A DNA stretch of 64,000 bases from Prionace glauca (lineage: Eukaryota > Chordata > Chondrichthyes > Carcharhiniformes > Carcharhinidae): assembly GCA_037974335.1 (NCBI GenBank), contig CM075729.1:106666515-106730514 (forward strand). Direction: 5' to 3'. Position 1 is the stretch's first letter. Each line of letters opens with the position of its first letter. A model generated the notes under the pieces. The model did no database searches. It worked only from the letters and a program-made list of their open reading frames with translations, and was not told the origin of the DNA. This document shows, in pieces, positions 11,013 to 23,183 of the stretch. The translations under genes and the position numbers were made by a program.

Positions 11013-11736
11013 AAACTGGGCTATTATTTTCCAGGATTACCACCTATTGCCTGCCTGTCTGCACTAACTGTTTAGGCTTTGGCAGAAAAAAATAATTGTT
11101 TGGTGACAATTTGGGAAGGTGGTGAGTAATCTAGCTTTTCGTCAATGTATCAAAGTCACAGTCAACGTAGAGTTTTACTTCTAATGACATATCACAATAA
11201 AAAAGATGCAGTAGGCCCTATCTAAAAGAAATTATGTCACATAAACATTTGCTAGGCATGGAGAAATGGAAAGCAGCCTATTATCAAGGTGACATGTAAT
11301 GAAATAGTGTGGGTTGAAAGTTTCAAAGACTATGCAGCATCTGCTACACAAGTGGACTGCTGCAGCACAAACCACAGTGACCCCCCTCTGAACTGCCTCC
11401 CAAACCACATTTACTTTCTGTTGTCGAACCCGACAGTATGCTTCTTGCATGCTGCGATCTGCTGTCTAAACTAGAAAAGCAAATAACATTTTGAGGACAG
11501 CATGTACAAACAGCCGTACAAACTGAAGTTTAAACATTGCTGGGGAAAATCTGCATTGCTAAATATTTCCCCTTAGTGGGGAGTAAGGGGAATGTGGAAG
11601 TTCTGCCATGCAGAATATTTGAAGCAGATAACATTGCCCTGTTTAGGAATGAGTTGAACACATGTCAGGGAGAAGGGGACAGAGTGGAAAGAATAAATGG
11701 ATTTGGAATAGGAACTCATTGGGAGAAAAGAAGAGA
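11013..11736. other. No recognised gene
   Basis: Nothing was recognised. The frame that opens at 11537 is chance sequence running into the CR1 fragment. Confidence 0.4.
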
Positions 11737-12358
11737 CACTTGGAGTACTGTGCTACCTCATCCCCCTTGGAGTACTGTTCTCAGTTCTGGTCACCTCATC
11801 CCCCTTGGAGTACTGTTCTCAGTTCTGGTCACCTCATCCCCCTTGGAGTACTGTGCTCAGTTCTGGTCACCTCATCACAGGAGGGATGTGGGAGCTATTG
11901 AAAGGGTGCAAAGATTTACAAGGATGTTGCCAGGATTGGGTGGCATGCCTTATGAGGATAGGATGAGGGAGCTCGGTCTTTTCTCCTTGGAGAGACGAAG
12001 GATGAGAGGTGACCTGATAGAAGTGTATCAGATGTTGAGAGGTATTGATCGGGTGGATTCTCAGAGGCTTTTTCCCAGGGCTAAAATGGTTGCTACGAGA
12101 GGGCACAGGTTTAAGGTGCTGGGCAGTAGGTACAGAGGAGATGTCAGGGGTAAGTTTTTCACTCAGAGGGTGGTGGGTGAGTGGAATTGGCTGCGTTGGT
12201 GGTGGTGGAGGAAAATTTGATAGGGTATTTTAAGAAACTTCTGATGAGTACATGGGACTTAATAGGATTGAGGGTTTTAGGTAAGCCTAGTAGGTAGGTA
12301 TATGATTGGTGCAACTTGTGGGCCGAAGGGCCTGTTTGTGCTGTAGTTTTTCTATGTT
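11737..12358 (+). mobile_element. CR1 LINE 3' fragment, type A
   Basis: From about 11845 it reads 'SPLEYCAQFWSPHHRRDVG', 'FTRMLPGLGGMPYEDR', 'RHRFKVLG'-like blocks and 'RGKFFTQRVVGEWN'. The tail is 'gggccgaagggcctgtttgt' ending in 'tttttctatgttct'. Closest in the window are the copies at 32300 and 55759. Its 5' end is distorted by a tandem repeat (11740-11876). Confidence 0.85.
11740..11876 (+). repeat. 38-bp tandem repeat inside CR1
   Basis: The unit starts at 'ttggagtactg' and contains 'tcagttctggtcacctcat'. Unit starts at 11767, 11805 and 11843 give an exact 38-bp period. A partial 27-bp unit precedes them at 11740. Because 38 is not a multiple of three, successive units are read in different frames. 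Confidence 0.9.
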
Positions 12359-12359
12359 C

Positions 12360-12870
12360 TAAACTAGCCAGTTAGCCAAGTGGTGTGTTCATATGTTGAC
12401 TGTTCTGTGTTACAACTGGTTCTCACAAAACTGATGAAGAACCTTGGTAGAGACATGCTAGAACATTTTATGTAATGAGTAATTGAATTCATTTGGTGCT
12501 AATTTGATTCAACAAGCGTGTAGATTCACAGAACACTAAAGGCACAACTTACAGTTTAAATGGTTTGAAATAATCATGGTGCACCCACAGGACTTGAAAG
12601 TTACGTGAAATCTTTCACTGTCCCATAATTGCACAATGAATTGTTTCAGAGGAAGTGAGATTGCAAAGGGGAAGGAGCCTCTAGGCGTATACCATACACA
12701 TGGCCCAGCAGTCACTGACGAGCCACAAATCTTTGTCTCGCAATTGAGTAACAATGTCAGAAAATGTTGATGCCTTAACTCACAGGCCCCACACATAGAG
12801 AAAATTTCAGTTTCACCCAAAGGTGCATATGTGAAGTCGGACAATCCTTGTTTGCAAAGAATCAACCAAA
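12360..12870. other. No recognised gene
   Basis: Nothing was recognised. A 137-codon minus frame (12536-12949) overlaps the adjacent SINE and has no family motifs. Confidence 0.4.
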
Positions 12871-12871
12871 C

Positions 12872-13080
12872 GCACGGCAAGGTGACATAACACCAGGGAT
12901 CTGGGCTCAATTCCCAGCTTGGTTCACTGTCTGCATGGAGTCTGCACATTCTCCTTGTGTCTGCATTGGCTTCCTCTGGATGCTCTGGTTTCCTCCCACA
13001 GTCTGAAAGACGTGTTGGTTAGGTGCATTGGCCATGCTACATTCTCCCACAGTGCACCTAAGCAGATGCTGGAGTTCTCC
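12872..13080 (+). mobile_element. tRNA-headed SINE fragment
   Basis: Contains the body 'gttcactgtctgcatggagt', 'ctgcacattctccttgtgtc' and 'ggtttcctcccacagtctga'. The tRNA-like head is mostly missing and the tail is diverged. Confidence 0.75.
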
Positions 13081-14039
13081 TGAACTTCTCTTCTTGTTTG
13101 ACATCACCATTCTCTAGGGAAGATAACCTGTGAGACAGGTTTTGAATTCTGTGGCTACACATTATCTTTGCCATTAGGGCCTTTTTCCTGGTGTGGTCCC
13201 ATGCTGTCATAATCAATGGAAATTTCAAGTGCGAGAGACAGCACTGGGATATCCGACATCAGCAGTCAAGCAGCTTCTATGGCTAATGGCGACTCGATCA
13301 GGTCTGGCAGTTGGACAGGGAATAATTCAAATTGCACGTAGAATCATAGAATCCCGACAGTGCAGAAGAAGCCATTTGCTGAGGTCAACAAGTGTTACCA
13401 CAGTGAGGAGGATTTAGTCCCAGTGCCACAACAGGTTTAGTAGCCTCTAAGGATAGTTTCAGGTAGCTGAATCTTTGCCCCTTTACCCATGAGCCAGCAT
13501 CAATTCATCTGGTGCTTCACTGAAGGTGTCGGGGCTCTTGAGGCCTGGAAGATCTGTCGTCTTCCTGTCGAACTACAGCAGCATGATCCTCTCTGCATCC
13601 CCTTCTTCTGCTCACTCTCCTCCTCCCTTACCACCTCGTTCTTCTTTCCTCCTCACTGAAGGTTGTGCCTCCAGCTGAGGCGGCAATCCTTAACTGCCTC
13701 AGGCAATTTTCATACTCACCCCTGCAGAATGGCTGGGATATATTTGATGAAAAGATCCCTCTGAGAAAGAGCAGAGTCATCCTCATGGAAAATGTCGAAT
13801 AGTGTCCTCTGTCCACTCAAGTGAGCAGTCCCTGTACTCAACAGGGTCTTAACTTCTAAGCTGAGACTCTGTTCTCATTTTCAAATCCTTAAACACAGAA
13901 TTCTCAACCTTCCCCAGCTTTACTTGGAAGGTATATTATTGCCTCTGATGGCATTATTGCAATGAGGTGGATACTTAATGGACTTTCAGATTGATATTTA
14001 CATGACAAGGGCGAGTACCTCAACTGTATATTAATAATC
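13081..14039. other. No recognised gene; SINE tail scrap at 13338-13390
   Basis: A short minus-strand SINE tail ('agaatcatagaatcccgaca') lies at 13338-13390. The rest is unassigned. A minus frame at 13628-13816 carries no recognised family motif. Confidence 0.4.
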
Positions 14040-14830
14040 CAACTATGTAAGAGAAAGTTTCAAAGTTACAAGCATTGTAAACTGTGAAGACAACAGCTTT
14101 GAAAATCAAAAGGGTGTAGCCAATTTGATGGACAGATGGCCAGCAGATGAAGTTCAAAGCGGTTTGAACATAACAGTTTTGACAGAATGAATTTTGGTAG
14201 CAAGAACTTGGAGAGATAATACAAAATACAGGGTGAAATTTTTAAAAGGGTGCAGGAACAAAAGGATCTGCATGTATATGTACATCGATCATTGAAGGTG
14301 AAGGTGGAGAGAGGAGTTAATAAAGTGCGTAGTATTCTTGACTTTGTTAACAGGGGCATAAACTACAAGAGCAAGGAGGTTAAGCTAAACTTATGCAAGA
14401 CATGAGTTAGATTCCAGATATAAAAGATTGTGTATAGTTCTGTGTGCCTCACTATAGGAAAGATGTGAACACATTGGAGAGCGTGCAGAAGAAGTTTCAA
14501 ATAATAATTCAGGAATGAGAAACTTCAGTTGTGATGACAGATTGGCGAGGTTGGAACTTTTTTCCTTGGAGAGAAGAAGGCCAAGAGGAGATTTAATAGA
14601 AACATTCCAAATCATGAGGAGGCTGAGGAGAGTAGAAAGAAATAAGCTGTCCTGTTCATAAAAGGATCAAGAATGAGAGGGTAAATTGAAAAGTGATTAG
14701 TAGAAGAAGCAAATTTGATGTGAGGAAAAACATTTTCAGGAGTGGTCCGAGTCTAGAATACACTGTCTGGAAGTGTGATGGAGGGATGTTTAATCGAAGC
14801 ATTGAAGAGTGCATTAGATGATTATTTAAG
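14040..14830 (+). mobile_element. Old CR1 LINE fragment
   Basis: Diverged but collinear with the CR1 C-terminal region: 'gtgcaggaacaaaaggatct', 'aactacaagagcaaggaggt', 'tctgtgtgcctcactatagg' and 'ttttccttggagagaagaag'. Many indels. It is ended by a SINE at 14832. Confidence 0.75.
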
Positions 14831-14831
14831 A

Positions 14832-15130
14832 ACAAAGAACAAAAAAACAGCCTGGGAAACAGGCCCGTGCCGCCATCTTAACACCACCAGTCCCCCCCCT
14901 CCACCCATGACCCTGATCTAATGTTTTATGGCCATCCTCATTGAGGGAAACTAATTTAGGGACAATTTATTACTGCCAATCAGCCTAATAGCACATCTTT
15001 GGGGTGTGGGAGGAAACTGGAGCACCCGGAGAAAACCCACGCAAGCACAGGGAGAATGTGCAAACTCCCACAGACACCGGCCCAAATCCATGTGTCTGCA
15101 CAGCAATCAGCGATAGTCACTGAGCTGTCG
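14832..15130 (-). mobile_element. tRNA-headed SINE with CR1-like tail, minus orientation
   Basis: Read on the minus strand, the 3' end is (GTTCTTT)n next to 'gcctgtttccc'. The body is the reverse of 'gtttcctcccacacc' and 'gcacattctccctgtgct'. The same arrangement is seen at 36880-37112. Confidence 0.7.
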
Positions 15131-15345
15131 TCTTGCCCAGTATCTGGTCCAGTTTAGGCACGCACTAACGACATGAAGCACTAGGCCAATCTCGAACAAC
15201 CAAGAGCAGCCCAGGTACGACCCATCGCGTGTATGCCCCTCGTTGGACATGAGGTGGACAGACTTAAAACCCGTGAATGAAAAGAGAAAAACCCCATTAT
15301 TATTGTACCATATCCGTTTACCTTACCAGGGATGCCCCAATGCTA
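15131..15345. other. No recognised feature
   Basis: About 215 bp between a SINE and a CR1 3' end, unassigned. Confidence 0.35.
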
Positions 15346-16655
15346 ATGACCCTTATTTAAAACAATCTCCTATATCCACTCATCTCCAACCCACTCATGT
15401 GCTTGTCTAAATTACTCTTAAACAACTCTAGCGTGTTTGCCTCCACCACCTTACTTGGCAGAGTATTCCATACCCCCACTACCCTCTGTGTGAAAAACCT
15501 CCCTCTAATATCTGTGTTGTACCTCTCCCCCCTCACCTTAAGTCCATGGCCTCTTGTCCTGTTTGTCTCTATTATACGAAATAGCTTACCTCTGTTTATT
15601 CTATCTATACCCTTCATAATCTTACATACCTCTATTAGATCCCTCCTCAGTCGCTGTCTTTCAAAGGAAAAGAGCCTCAATTTATTCAATCTTTCCTCAT
15701 ACCCCAGTCCTTCCATACCAGGCAACATCCTAGTAAACCTCCTCTGCACTCTTGCCAGAATCTCCACGTCCTTCCAGTAGTAAGGTGACCAGAACTGGAT
15801 GCAGTACTCTAAATGAGGCCTAACCAACGTTCTGTACAACTGCAACATTAGACTCCAGTTCTTATACTCTATACCCCTTCCTATAAAGGCTAACATACCA
15901 AAGGCTTTCTTCACCACACTCTCCACTTGCACTGCTACCTTCAAAGACTTGTGCACTTGAACCCCCAGGTCTCACTGCGATTCTATACTCCTTACGGGCT
16001 TACCATTTATCATATAACTCCCCCCTACATTATTCCGGCCAAAATGCATCACCTCACATTTATCCGGATTAAACTCCATTTGCCATGTGTCTGCCCAATA
16101 TACCAGCCTATCAATATCCCGTTGTATTGCCAGACACTGCTCCTCACTGCCCGCCAATCCAGCCATCTTGGGGTCATCAGCAAATTTGCTGATCACACCA
16201 CCTACTCCTTCTTCCAAATCATTTATATACACTACAAAGAGAAGAGGTCCCAGTACTGAACCCTGCGGCACACCACTAGTGACAGACCTCCAGCTAGAAA
16301 AAGACCCCTCCACTACTACTCTCTGACCCCTCTTTGCAAGCCAGTTCGCTACTCATCTAGATACCTGGCCACATATCCCATGAGCTTTAATTTTCTCTAC
16401 CAACCTACCATGAGGGACTTTGTCAAAAACCTCACTGATTTCCATATAGACGACATCAATGGCTCGTCCTTCGTCAACCGTTTTTATCACCTCCTCAAAA
16501 AATTCTACCAGATTCGTAAGGCAAGGCTTCCTCTTTACAAAGCCATGCTGCGTATTCTTAATCAGATCGCAACGCTCTAAATGCTCATACATCCTATCCC
16601 TAAGAATCCTCTCCAACAACTTGCCTACTACTGACGTTAAACTCACCAATCTGCA
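15346..16655 (-). mobile_element. CR1 LINE, 5' truncated
   Basis: On the minus strand, from right to left: 'VSLTSVVGKLLERILRD' (16650), 'FVKRKPCLTNLVEFFEE', 'DVVYMEISEVFDKVPHGR', '[15 protein letters not shown]', 'VISKFADDPKMAGL' and, in the frame 15357-15956, 'LVRPHLEYCIQFWSPYYWK' through 'FFTQRVVGVWNTLP'. The catalytic box reads FADDPK rather than FADDTK. It is truncated within the reverse transcriptase and broken into at least three frames. Moderate age. Confidence 0.9.
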
Positions 16656-16765
16656 GGGATATGGAGAAAAGTCAGGAGAATGCCATTAAGTTATGATGGT
16701 TATTTGGAGAGTTGGTGCAGACACAATGGGCCAAATGATCATCAATTCTGTGATTCTATTTTTTG
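16656..16765 (+). repeat. Retroelement 3' tail (+)
   Basis: 'gggatatggagaaaagtcag' followed by 'gcagacacaatgggccaaat' and 'tctgtgattctat' resembles the 3' end of an older CR1-type element in plus orientation. Confidence 0.6.
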
Positions 16766-16849
16766 GAAATTGGTGTGGTGGTGTCATCAATGGCATTGCA
16801 CTGCATAATATGCTCCACAAAGCAAGGAACACTCCCAATCTTGGAGTGT

Positions 16850-17118
16850 ATTATTTAACACTTTTTATATCTGTGTCCACAACTTTGTCATCAGTTGATG
16901 AGAATAATTTTTCTTTATCAACCTTATCTAAACCTGTCATAATATTGCATACCACTATTAAGTCTTCCCTCAGAAGCCACTCCAAGCAGAACAACAACAT
17001 ATTCACCATTCTAACACATTAGCCACAATCCTTAATTTCTGGAACATTTTGAGTAAAGTTCCTTTCCACCCTCTCAAAATACCATCACATCCTTCCCAGT
17101 GTGGTGACCAGAACTAGA
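16850..17118 (-). mobile_element. Old CR1 LINE fragment
   Basis: The minus strand reads the CR1 C-terminal region: 'aacctgtcataatattgcat' and 'tcacatccttcccagtgtgg' match positions in the younger copies. Strongly diverged. Confidence 0.7.
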
Positions 17119-17124
17119 TGCTCC

Positions 17125-17428
17125 AATTATTTTAAATTATTTTATGAAATGTGAGCATCATTGACAAGACCTGTGTTCATTGTTCATTCTTAATTACCCC
17201 TGAGAAGGTGGTGTTGATCTGTCTTCTTTGAACTATTGAACTATTGAAGTCCATGTGATATAGGTACATCCATGGTGCTGTTAGAAAGGGAGTCCTAGGA
17301 TCGTGACCCAGCGAAAGTGATGGAATGGCTGATATTTTTTCTAGTCAGAGTGGTGAGCAACTTGTAGAAATTTCCAGGTGGTGGTGTTACCAGGTATCTG
17401 CTGCCCTTGTCTGATCTAGATGGTAGTG
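17125..17428 (-). mobile_element. Non-CR1 LINE 3' end
   Basis: Matches in order the left part of the element at 35760-36322: 'gagaaggtggtgttgatctg', 'gtccatgtgatataggtaca', 'gtgctgttagaaagggagtc', 'tctgctgcccttgtctgatc'. Orientation is inferred from the reverse-transcriptase-like coding of the longer copy. Confidence 0.6.
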
Positions 17429-17430
17429 AA

Positions 17431-19935
17431 CAAAGAACAAAGAGCAAAGAAAATTACAGCACAGGAACAGCACCTTCAGTCCTCCAAGCCTGCTCTGACC
17501 ATGCTACCTGGCTTAACTAAAACCCCCTACCCTTCCGGGGACCATATCCCTTTACACATCCTATTCACATATTTGTCCAGATGCCCCTTAAAACACACTA
17601 TCACATCTGCTTCCACTACCTCCCCTGGCAATAAGTTCCAGGCACTCACCACTCTCTGTAAAAAATCTGCCTCGGACATCTCCCTTAAACCTTGCCCCTC
17701 ACATCTTAAACCTATGCTGTCTAGTAGTTGACTCTTCCATCCCGGAGAAAAAGTTTTGACTAGCCACTCTCCATGCCTCTCAATCTTGTCGCCTTCTATC
17801 AGAGCACCTGTCAACCTCTGTCGTTCAAGTGAGAACAAACCAAGTTTCTCCAACCACTCCTCATAGCTAATGCTCTCTACACCAAGCAACATCCTGATAA
17901 ATCTTTTCTGTACCCTCTCGACTGCCACCACATCCTTCTGGTAGCGCAGCAACCAGAATTGAATACTATATTGCAAGTGCACCTAACTAAGGTACTATAA
18001 TGCTGCAACATGACTTGCCAATTTTTAAACTCAATGCCCCCGTTGATGAAGGCAAACATGTCTTCTTGACTACCTTCTCTACCTGCGTTGCCACTTTCAG
18101 TAACCTGTGTATCTGTACACCCAGATCCCTCTGCCTATCAATACTCTTAAGGGTTTTGCCATTTAATGTATATTTCCTATTGGTATTAGACCTTCCAAAA
18201 TGCATTACCTCACATTTGTCTGGATTAAACTCCGTCTGCACTTCTTCGTCCAAGTCTCCAACTGATCTATATCCTGCTGTATCCTCTGATGGTCCTCATC
18301 ACTATCTGCAATCTACCAACATTTGTGTCATCCGCAAACTTACTAATCAAACCAGTTACATTTTCCTCCAAATCATTTATATATATTACAAACAGCAAAG
18401 GCCCCAGCACAGAACCCGAGTAACACCACTTGTCTCAGCCCTCCACTCAGAAATGCATCCTTCCACTGCTACCCAGTCTTCTTTAACTGAGCCAGTTTTG
18501 TATCCACCTTGCCAGCTCACCTCTGATCCCATGCAACTTTACCTTCTGCACCAGCCTGCCATGAGGGACTTCGTCAAAGGCCTTACTGAAGTCCATGTAG
18601 ACAACCTCCACTGCCTACCCTCATCAATCATCTTTGTCATTTCCTCGAAAAACTCGATCAAGTTAGTGAGACACGACCTCCTCTTCTCAAAACCATGTTG
18701 CCTCTCACTAATACGTCCACTTATTTCCAAGTCAGAATAAATCCTGTCTCAAGAAATCCTCACCAATAATTTCCCTACCACTGGCACAAGACTTACTGGC
18801 CTGTAATTACCTGGATTATTCTTGCTATCCATCTTAAACAAAGGAGCAACATTGGCTATTCTCCTCTGGGACATCCGCTGTAGCCAGTGAGGATAGAAAG
18901 ATTTCTCTCAAGGCCCCAGTAATTTCCTCCCTTGCCTCTCTCCATATTCTGGAGCATATCCCATCAGGCCCTGAGGACATGTCTACCTTAATGTTTCACA
19001 AGAACCCCAATAGTTCCTCCTTTTTGATCTCAACATGACTCAAACTGTCTATACATTCTGTCCCTGACTCATCATCCACTGAGTCCTTCACTTTGGTGAA
19101 TACTGACACAAAGTACTCATTTAATACCTTGCCCAGTTCCTCCATGCTCCACGCACAGTTTCCCTCTATCGTCCTTGAGAGGGCCAACCCTCTCCCTGGC
19201 TATCCTTTTGCTCTTTATATATGTATAAAAAGCCTGGAGATTTTCCTTAATCCTGCTGGTCAATGCTTTTTCGGGGCCCCTTTTAGCCCTCCTTTTTCCT
19301 TGCTTAAGTTTATTTCTGCTTTCCTTGTATTCCACACGTGCTTTGTGTGTTCTCTGCTTCCTAGTTTTGACAAATGCTTCCTTTTTCTCTTTGACTAGGC
19401 TCACAATATCTCTCATTATCCAAAGTTCCCAAAACTTGCCATACTTATCCTTCATCCTGACAGGAATGTACCAGTCCTGAATCCCTATCAACTTACACTT
19501 GAAAGCCTCCCACCTGCCAGATGCTGATTTGCCTTCAAACATTGCCCCCAATCTACATTCTTCAGTTCCTGCCTAATATTGTTGTAATTAACCTTCCCCC
19601 AATTTAGCTCCTTAACTTGAGGACTATACTTATCTTTATCCATCAGTACCTTAAAACTTACTGAATTGTGATCACTGTTCTTGCACTGTTCCTAATGAAA
19701 CATCAACCACCTGGCTGGGCTCATTCCCCAATACCAGGTCCAGTATGGCCTCTTCCCTTGTTGGACGATCTACATATTGTTTCAAGAAGCCCTCCTGGAT
19801 GCTCCTTACAAACTCTGCCCCATCCAAGCCCTTAGCACTAAGTGAGTCCCAGTCAATAAAGGGGAAGTTAAAATCTCCCACCACTATAACTCTGCTACTT
19901 TTACATCTTGCCAAAATCTGGCTACATATCTGTTT
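17431..19935 (-). mobile_element. CR1 LINE, long copy with partial endonuclease
   Basis: The 3' end is at the left with (GTTCTTT)n-like repeats in reverse ('gaacaaagaacaaagagc'). Moving right on the minus strand: the C-terminal region (17527-17982), 'FNPDKCEVMHFGRSN' (18180), reverse-transcriptase blocks around 18350-18770, the linker frame 19117-19551 ('VSLVKEKKEAFVKTRKQ', 'KARVEYKESRNKLKQGK') and the endonuclease end 19672-19914 with 'VIVVGDFNFPFIDWDS' and 'REEAILDLVLGNEPSQV'. Many frame breaks. The N-terminal endonuclease half is absent. Older than the copies at 5010 and 20236. Confidence 0.9.
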
Positions 19936-20235
19936 CTCTTGTTGTGGATTCAGAAGTTGTTGCCTCTCTGGGGTTCACTTTAACTTCCTGGCTTTTGCAT
20001 TCAATTGCTATAGTGTTGGAGTCCAGGATTCTACATATTTTGCTAAACACTCTGTCAAAATGTGAACGATCGATGCAGCTGCACTTCCAGGTTATTCGGT
20101 ACCTGTGCACTATTTACAACTATATTGTTTAGAACTGTTACTTTTTAAATCAGCAATTATTCATGAAAACCCACCTTCTTATGCTTGCCCCTCGCCTGGG
20201 ATGTGCTAATCTGTTTGAATTGAACTGAATTGAAT
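19936..20235. other. No recognised feature
   Basis: 300 bp between two CR1 copies in opposite orientation, unassigned. Repeated 'gaattgaa' words occur near 20216. Confidence 0.4.
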
Positions 20236-22445
20236 TAATCTGTTTGTTTGAATAGAGGGGAGTACGGTAGGATGAGAGAAGAATTGGCGAATGTGGACTG
20301 GGGGAGTGCGCTGGAGGGAGGGTCTGCTGAGGAGCAGTGGAGGATCTTTAAGGAGATCTTTCTTGGTGCTCAGCAGAAATTTATTCTGATGGTCAAAAAG
20401 GACTGTAGGAGGAGAGGTAATAAGCCATGGATAACGAAGGAGGTGAAGGAAAGTGTTAAATTAAAAGCGGAGGAATTTAGAGTAGCGAAGAGCAGTGGGC
20501 GAGAAGAGGATTGGGAGAGGTTTAAATGTCAACAAAGATTGACAAAGAAGTTGATAAAGGAGGGTAGGAGAAACTATGAAGCGGGGCTAGCGCTTAATAT
20601 AAAAAAGGATAGCAAGAGCTTTTATAAATATATAAAAAGGAAGAGGCTGGCTAGGGTGAACGTTGGTCCTTTAGAGGTTGAGAAAGGTGACTTAGTGGTA
20701 GAGGATGGGGATATGGCTAAGGTATTGAATAACTTTTTTGTTTCTGTCTTCACAGAGGAGGACGTGAAAAATTTGCCGGGTGTTAGCGATGGAAAGGTGG
20801 TAGGACTGGAGGGTCTTAATGACATTACTGTTACTAGAGAGGTGGTGCTCATTGTGGACAAGTCCCCAGGACCGGATGGAATGCATCCGAGGGTTCTGAA
20901 AGAAATGGCGGAGGTGATAGTGGATGCATTGGTGGTTATTTTCCAGATGTCGCTGGATTCCAGGGAAGTGCCGGAAGATTGGAAAACGGCTAATGTTACG
21001 CCGTTGTTTAAGAAGGGTGCCAGGCAAAAGGCAGGGAATTATAGGCCGGTTAGTTTAACGTCTGTGGTAGGTAAAATGTTAGAATCCGTCATTAAAGAGG
21101 AAATTGCGAGGCATCTTGAAGGGAATTGCTTGATAGAGCAGACGTAGCACGGTTTCATTAAAGGGAAGTCGTGTCTGACAAATTTACTGGAGTTCTATGA
21201 GGATGTGTCTAGGGCGGTGGATAGAGGAGAGCCGGTGGATGTGGTCTTTCTGGATTTTCAGAAGGCGTTTGACAAAGTAACTCATAAGAGGTTATTGCAG
21301 AAGGTCAGGGGACTTGGAGTTGGGGGTAGGGTGTTAGCGTGGATAGAGGATTGGTTGTCAAATAGGAGGCAGAGAGTGGGGGTCAACGGGTGCTATTCGG
21401 ATTGGCGGATGGTGACTAGTGGAGTACCCCAGAGGTCGATGCTGGGGCCTCAGCTATTTACCATTTATATAGATGATCTGGAGGAGGGAACCGAGTGTAG
21501 GGTGTCGAAATTTGCGGATGACACCAAGATTGGGGGAAAGGCAAATTGTGCGGAGGGTGTGGAGAGTCTGCAGAAGGATCTAGATAGGCTGGGCGAATGG
21601 GCCAGGAAATGGCCAATGGAATTTAATGTTGGCAAGTGTGAGGTGGTCCACTTTGGTAGGAGGAATGGTAGGAAGGACTATTACTTACGTGGCGAAAAAC
21701 TGCAGCAGGCGACGGTGCAGAGGGACCTCGGGGTCCTTGTGCATGAGTCGCAAAAACCCAGCTTGCAGGTGCAGCAGATGGTCAGGAAGGCGAATGGGAT
21801 GCTGGCCTTCATAGCGAAGGGGATTAAATATAAAAGTAGGGAGGTCTTGCTGCAGCTGTATAGGGCATTGGTGAGGCCGCAGCTGGAGTACTGTGTGCAG
21901 TTTTGGGCACCGCACCTGCGCAAAGATATTTTGGCCTTGGAGGGAGTGCAGAGGAGGTTTATTAGGCTGATACCGGAGTTGAGGGGGTTAAGCTATGAGG
22001 AGAGGCTGAATGAACTAGGCTTGTACTCGTTGGAGTTTAGAAGAATGAGGGGAGATCTCATTGAGACGTATAAGATGATGAATGGGATGGATAGGATTGA
22101 GGTGGAGAGACTCTTCCCGCTCAAAAAAGACAGTAGGACTAGGGGGCACAGCCTCAAGATAAAGGGGGGGCATTTTAGAACGGAGTTGAGGAGGAACTTC
22201 TTCACTCAAAGGGTGGTGAATCTCTGGAATTCTCTGCCCGTTGAAGTGGTGGAGGCTGCCTCGCTAAATATTTTCAAGAAGCGGGTTGATGGGTTTTTGA
22301 TAAGAGAAGGTATTAAGGGTTATGGGGAGAGGACGGGAAGGTGGCGCTGAGCCACGACAGATCAGCCATGATCTTATTGAATGGCGGGGCAGGCTCGAAG
22401 GGCCAGATGGCCTACTCCTGCTCCTATTTCTTATGTTCTTATAAT
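20236..22445 (+). mobile_element. CR1 LINE, type B, nearly open ORF2
   Basis: Two frames in the same register (20248-21147 and 21205-22350) form about 700 codons of ORF2 interrupted by a single TAG at 21145. The older copy at 7500 has CAG at the matching codon, so one C-to-T change accounts for the stop. Blocks include '[17 protein letters not shown]', '[17 protein letters not shown]', 'VVFLDFQKAFDKVTHK', '[15 protein letters not shown]', 'LVRPQLEYCVQFWAPHLRK' and 'FFTQRVVNLWNSLPVEVVE'. It lacks the endonuclease (5' truncation). The 3' tail is type B, ending 'tatttcttatgttcttata' near 22442. A young copy. Confidence 0.95.
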
Positions 22446-22507
22446 CTTCAGGTTAAATCACCACCAGAGTCAGCTTTCCCTCTTAAAGAGGACAGCAGCC
22501 TGTGGTG

Positions 22508-22692
22508 ATCATAGAATCATAGAATCCCTACAGTGCAGAAGAAGGCCATTCGGCCCATTGAGTCTGCACTGACCACAGTCCCACCTAGGTCCTATTCCTG
22601 AAACACAACATATGCACCCTGCTAATTGTCCTCACACTGAGGTCAATTTAGCATGGCCAATCAATCTAATCCACTCATCTTTGGACTGTGAC
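22508..22692 (-). mobile_element. tRNA-headed SINE, 3' portion
   Basis: Minus orientation. Tail 'atagaatccctacagtgcag' at the left, then 'ggccattcggcccattgag', then the reverse of the body ('agcatggccaatcaatctaa'). The tRNA head is missing. Confidence 0.75.
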
Positions 22693-22827
22693 TTTGGACT
22701 GGACCTGGGGCTTTTGTTTTCTATTTAACTTTGAAATTGTTGGGTTAATTTGTTGGATTGGATTAAAATTTCCCCATGCCGGTGAGAATTGCCCAGATTT
22801 GAAATATTGTATCTTAATAGAATCCCG

Positions 22828-23060
22828 AGTATAGAGTATAGAAGGGGCCATTAGGCCCATCTAGTCTGCACCGATTTTCTGATAGAATATCTTTCTCAGG
22901 GCCTCTCCCTTCTTCTTATGCCCGCACATGTGCCATGGATCCACCACTACCCCCCCCCCCCCCCCCATCAGCGTAATCTACACATCCTGGGACACTAAGG
23001 GACAATTTAGCATGGCCAATCCAGCTAATATGTACATCTTTGGAGTATGGGAGGAACTCG
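22828..23060 (-). mobile_element. tRNA-headed SINE fragment with poly(C) run
   Basis: Minus orientation: 'aaggggccattaggcccatc', 'gggacaatttagcatggcca' and 'tacatctttggagtatggga'. A run of about 15 C interrupts it near 22951-22966. Confidence 0.7.
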
Positions 23061-23183
23061 GGAAATCCTGAGGTATTGTGTTGGTAATAATATTACTCAT
23101 GATTCTTGGAAAAACTATGTTACACACCTATCGCCGGACCGACAAGCAGACCTTGGACTGTGAGCCCGTTAACTTGTGAACCA

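Noticed and set aside
12536-12949. 137-codon minus frame
   Set aside because: Overlaps a SINE in antisense and has no recognised motif.
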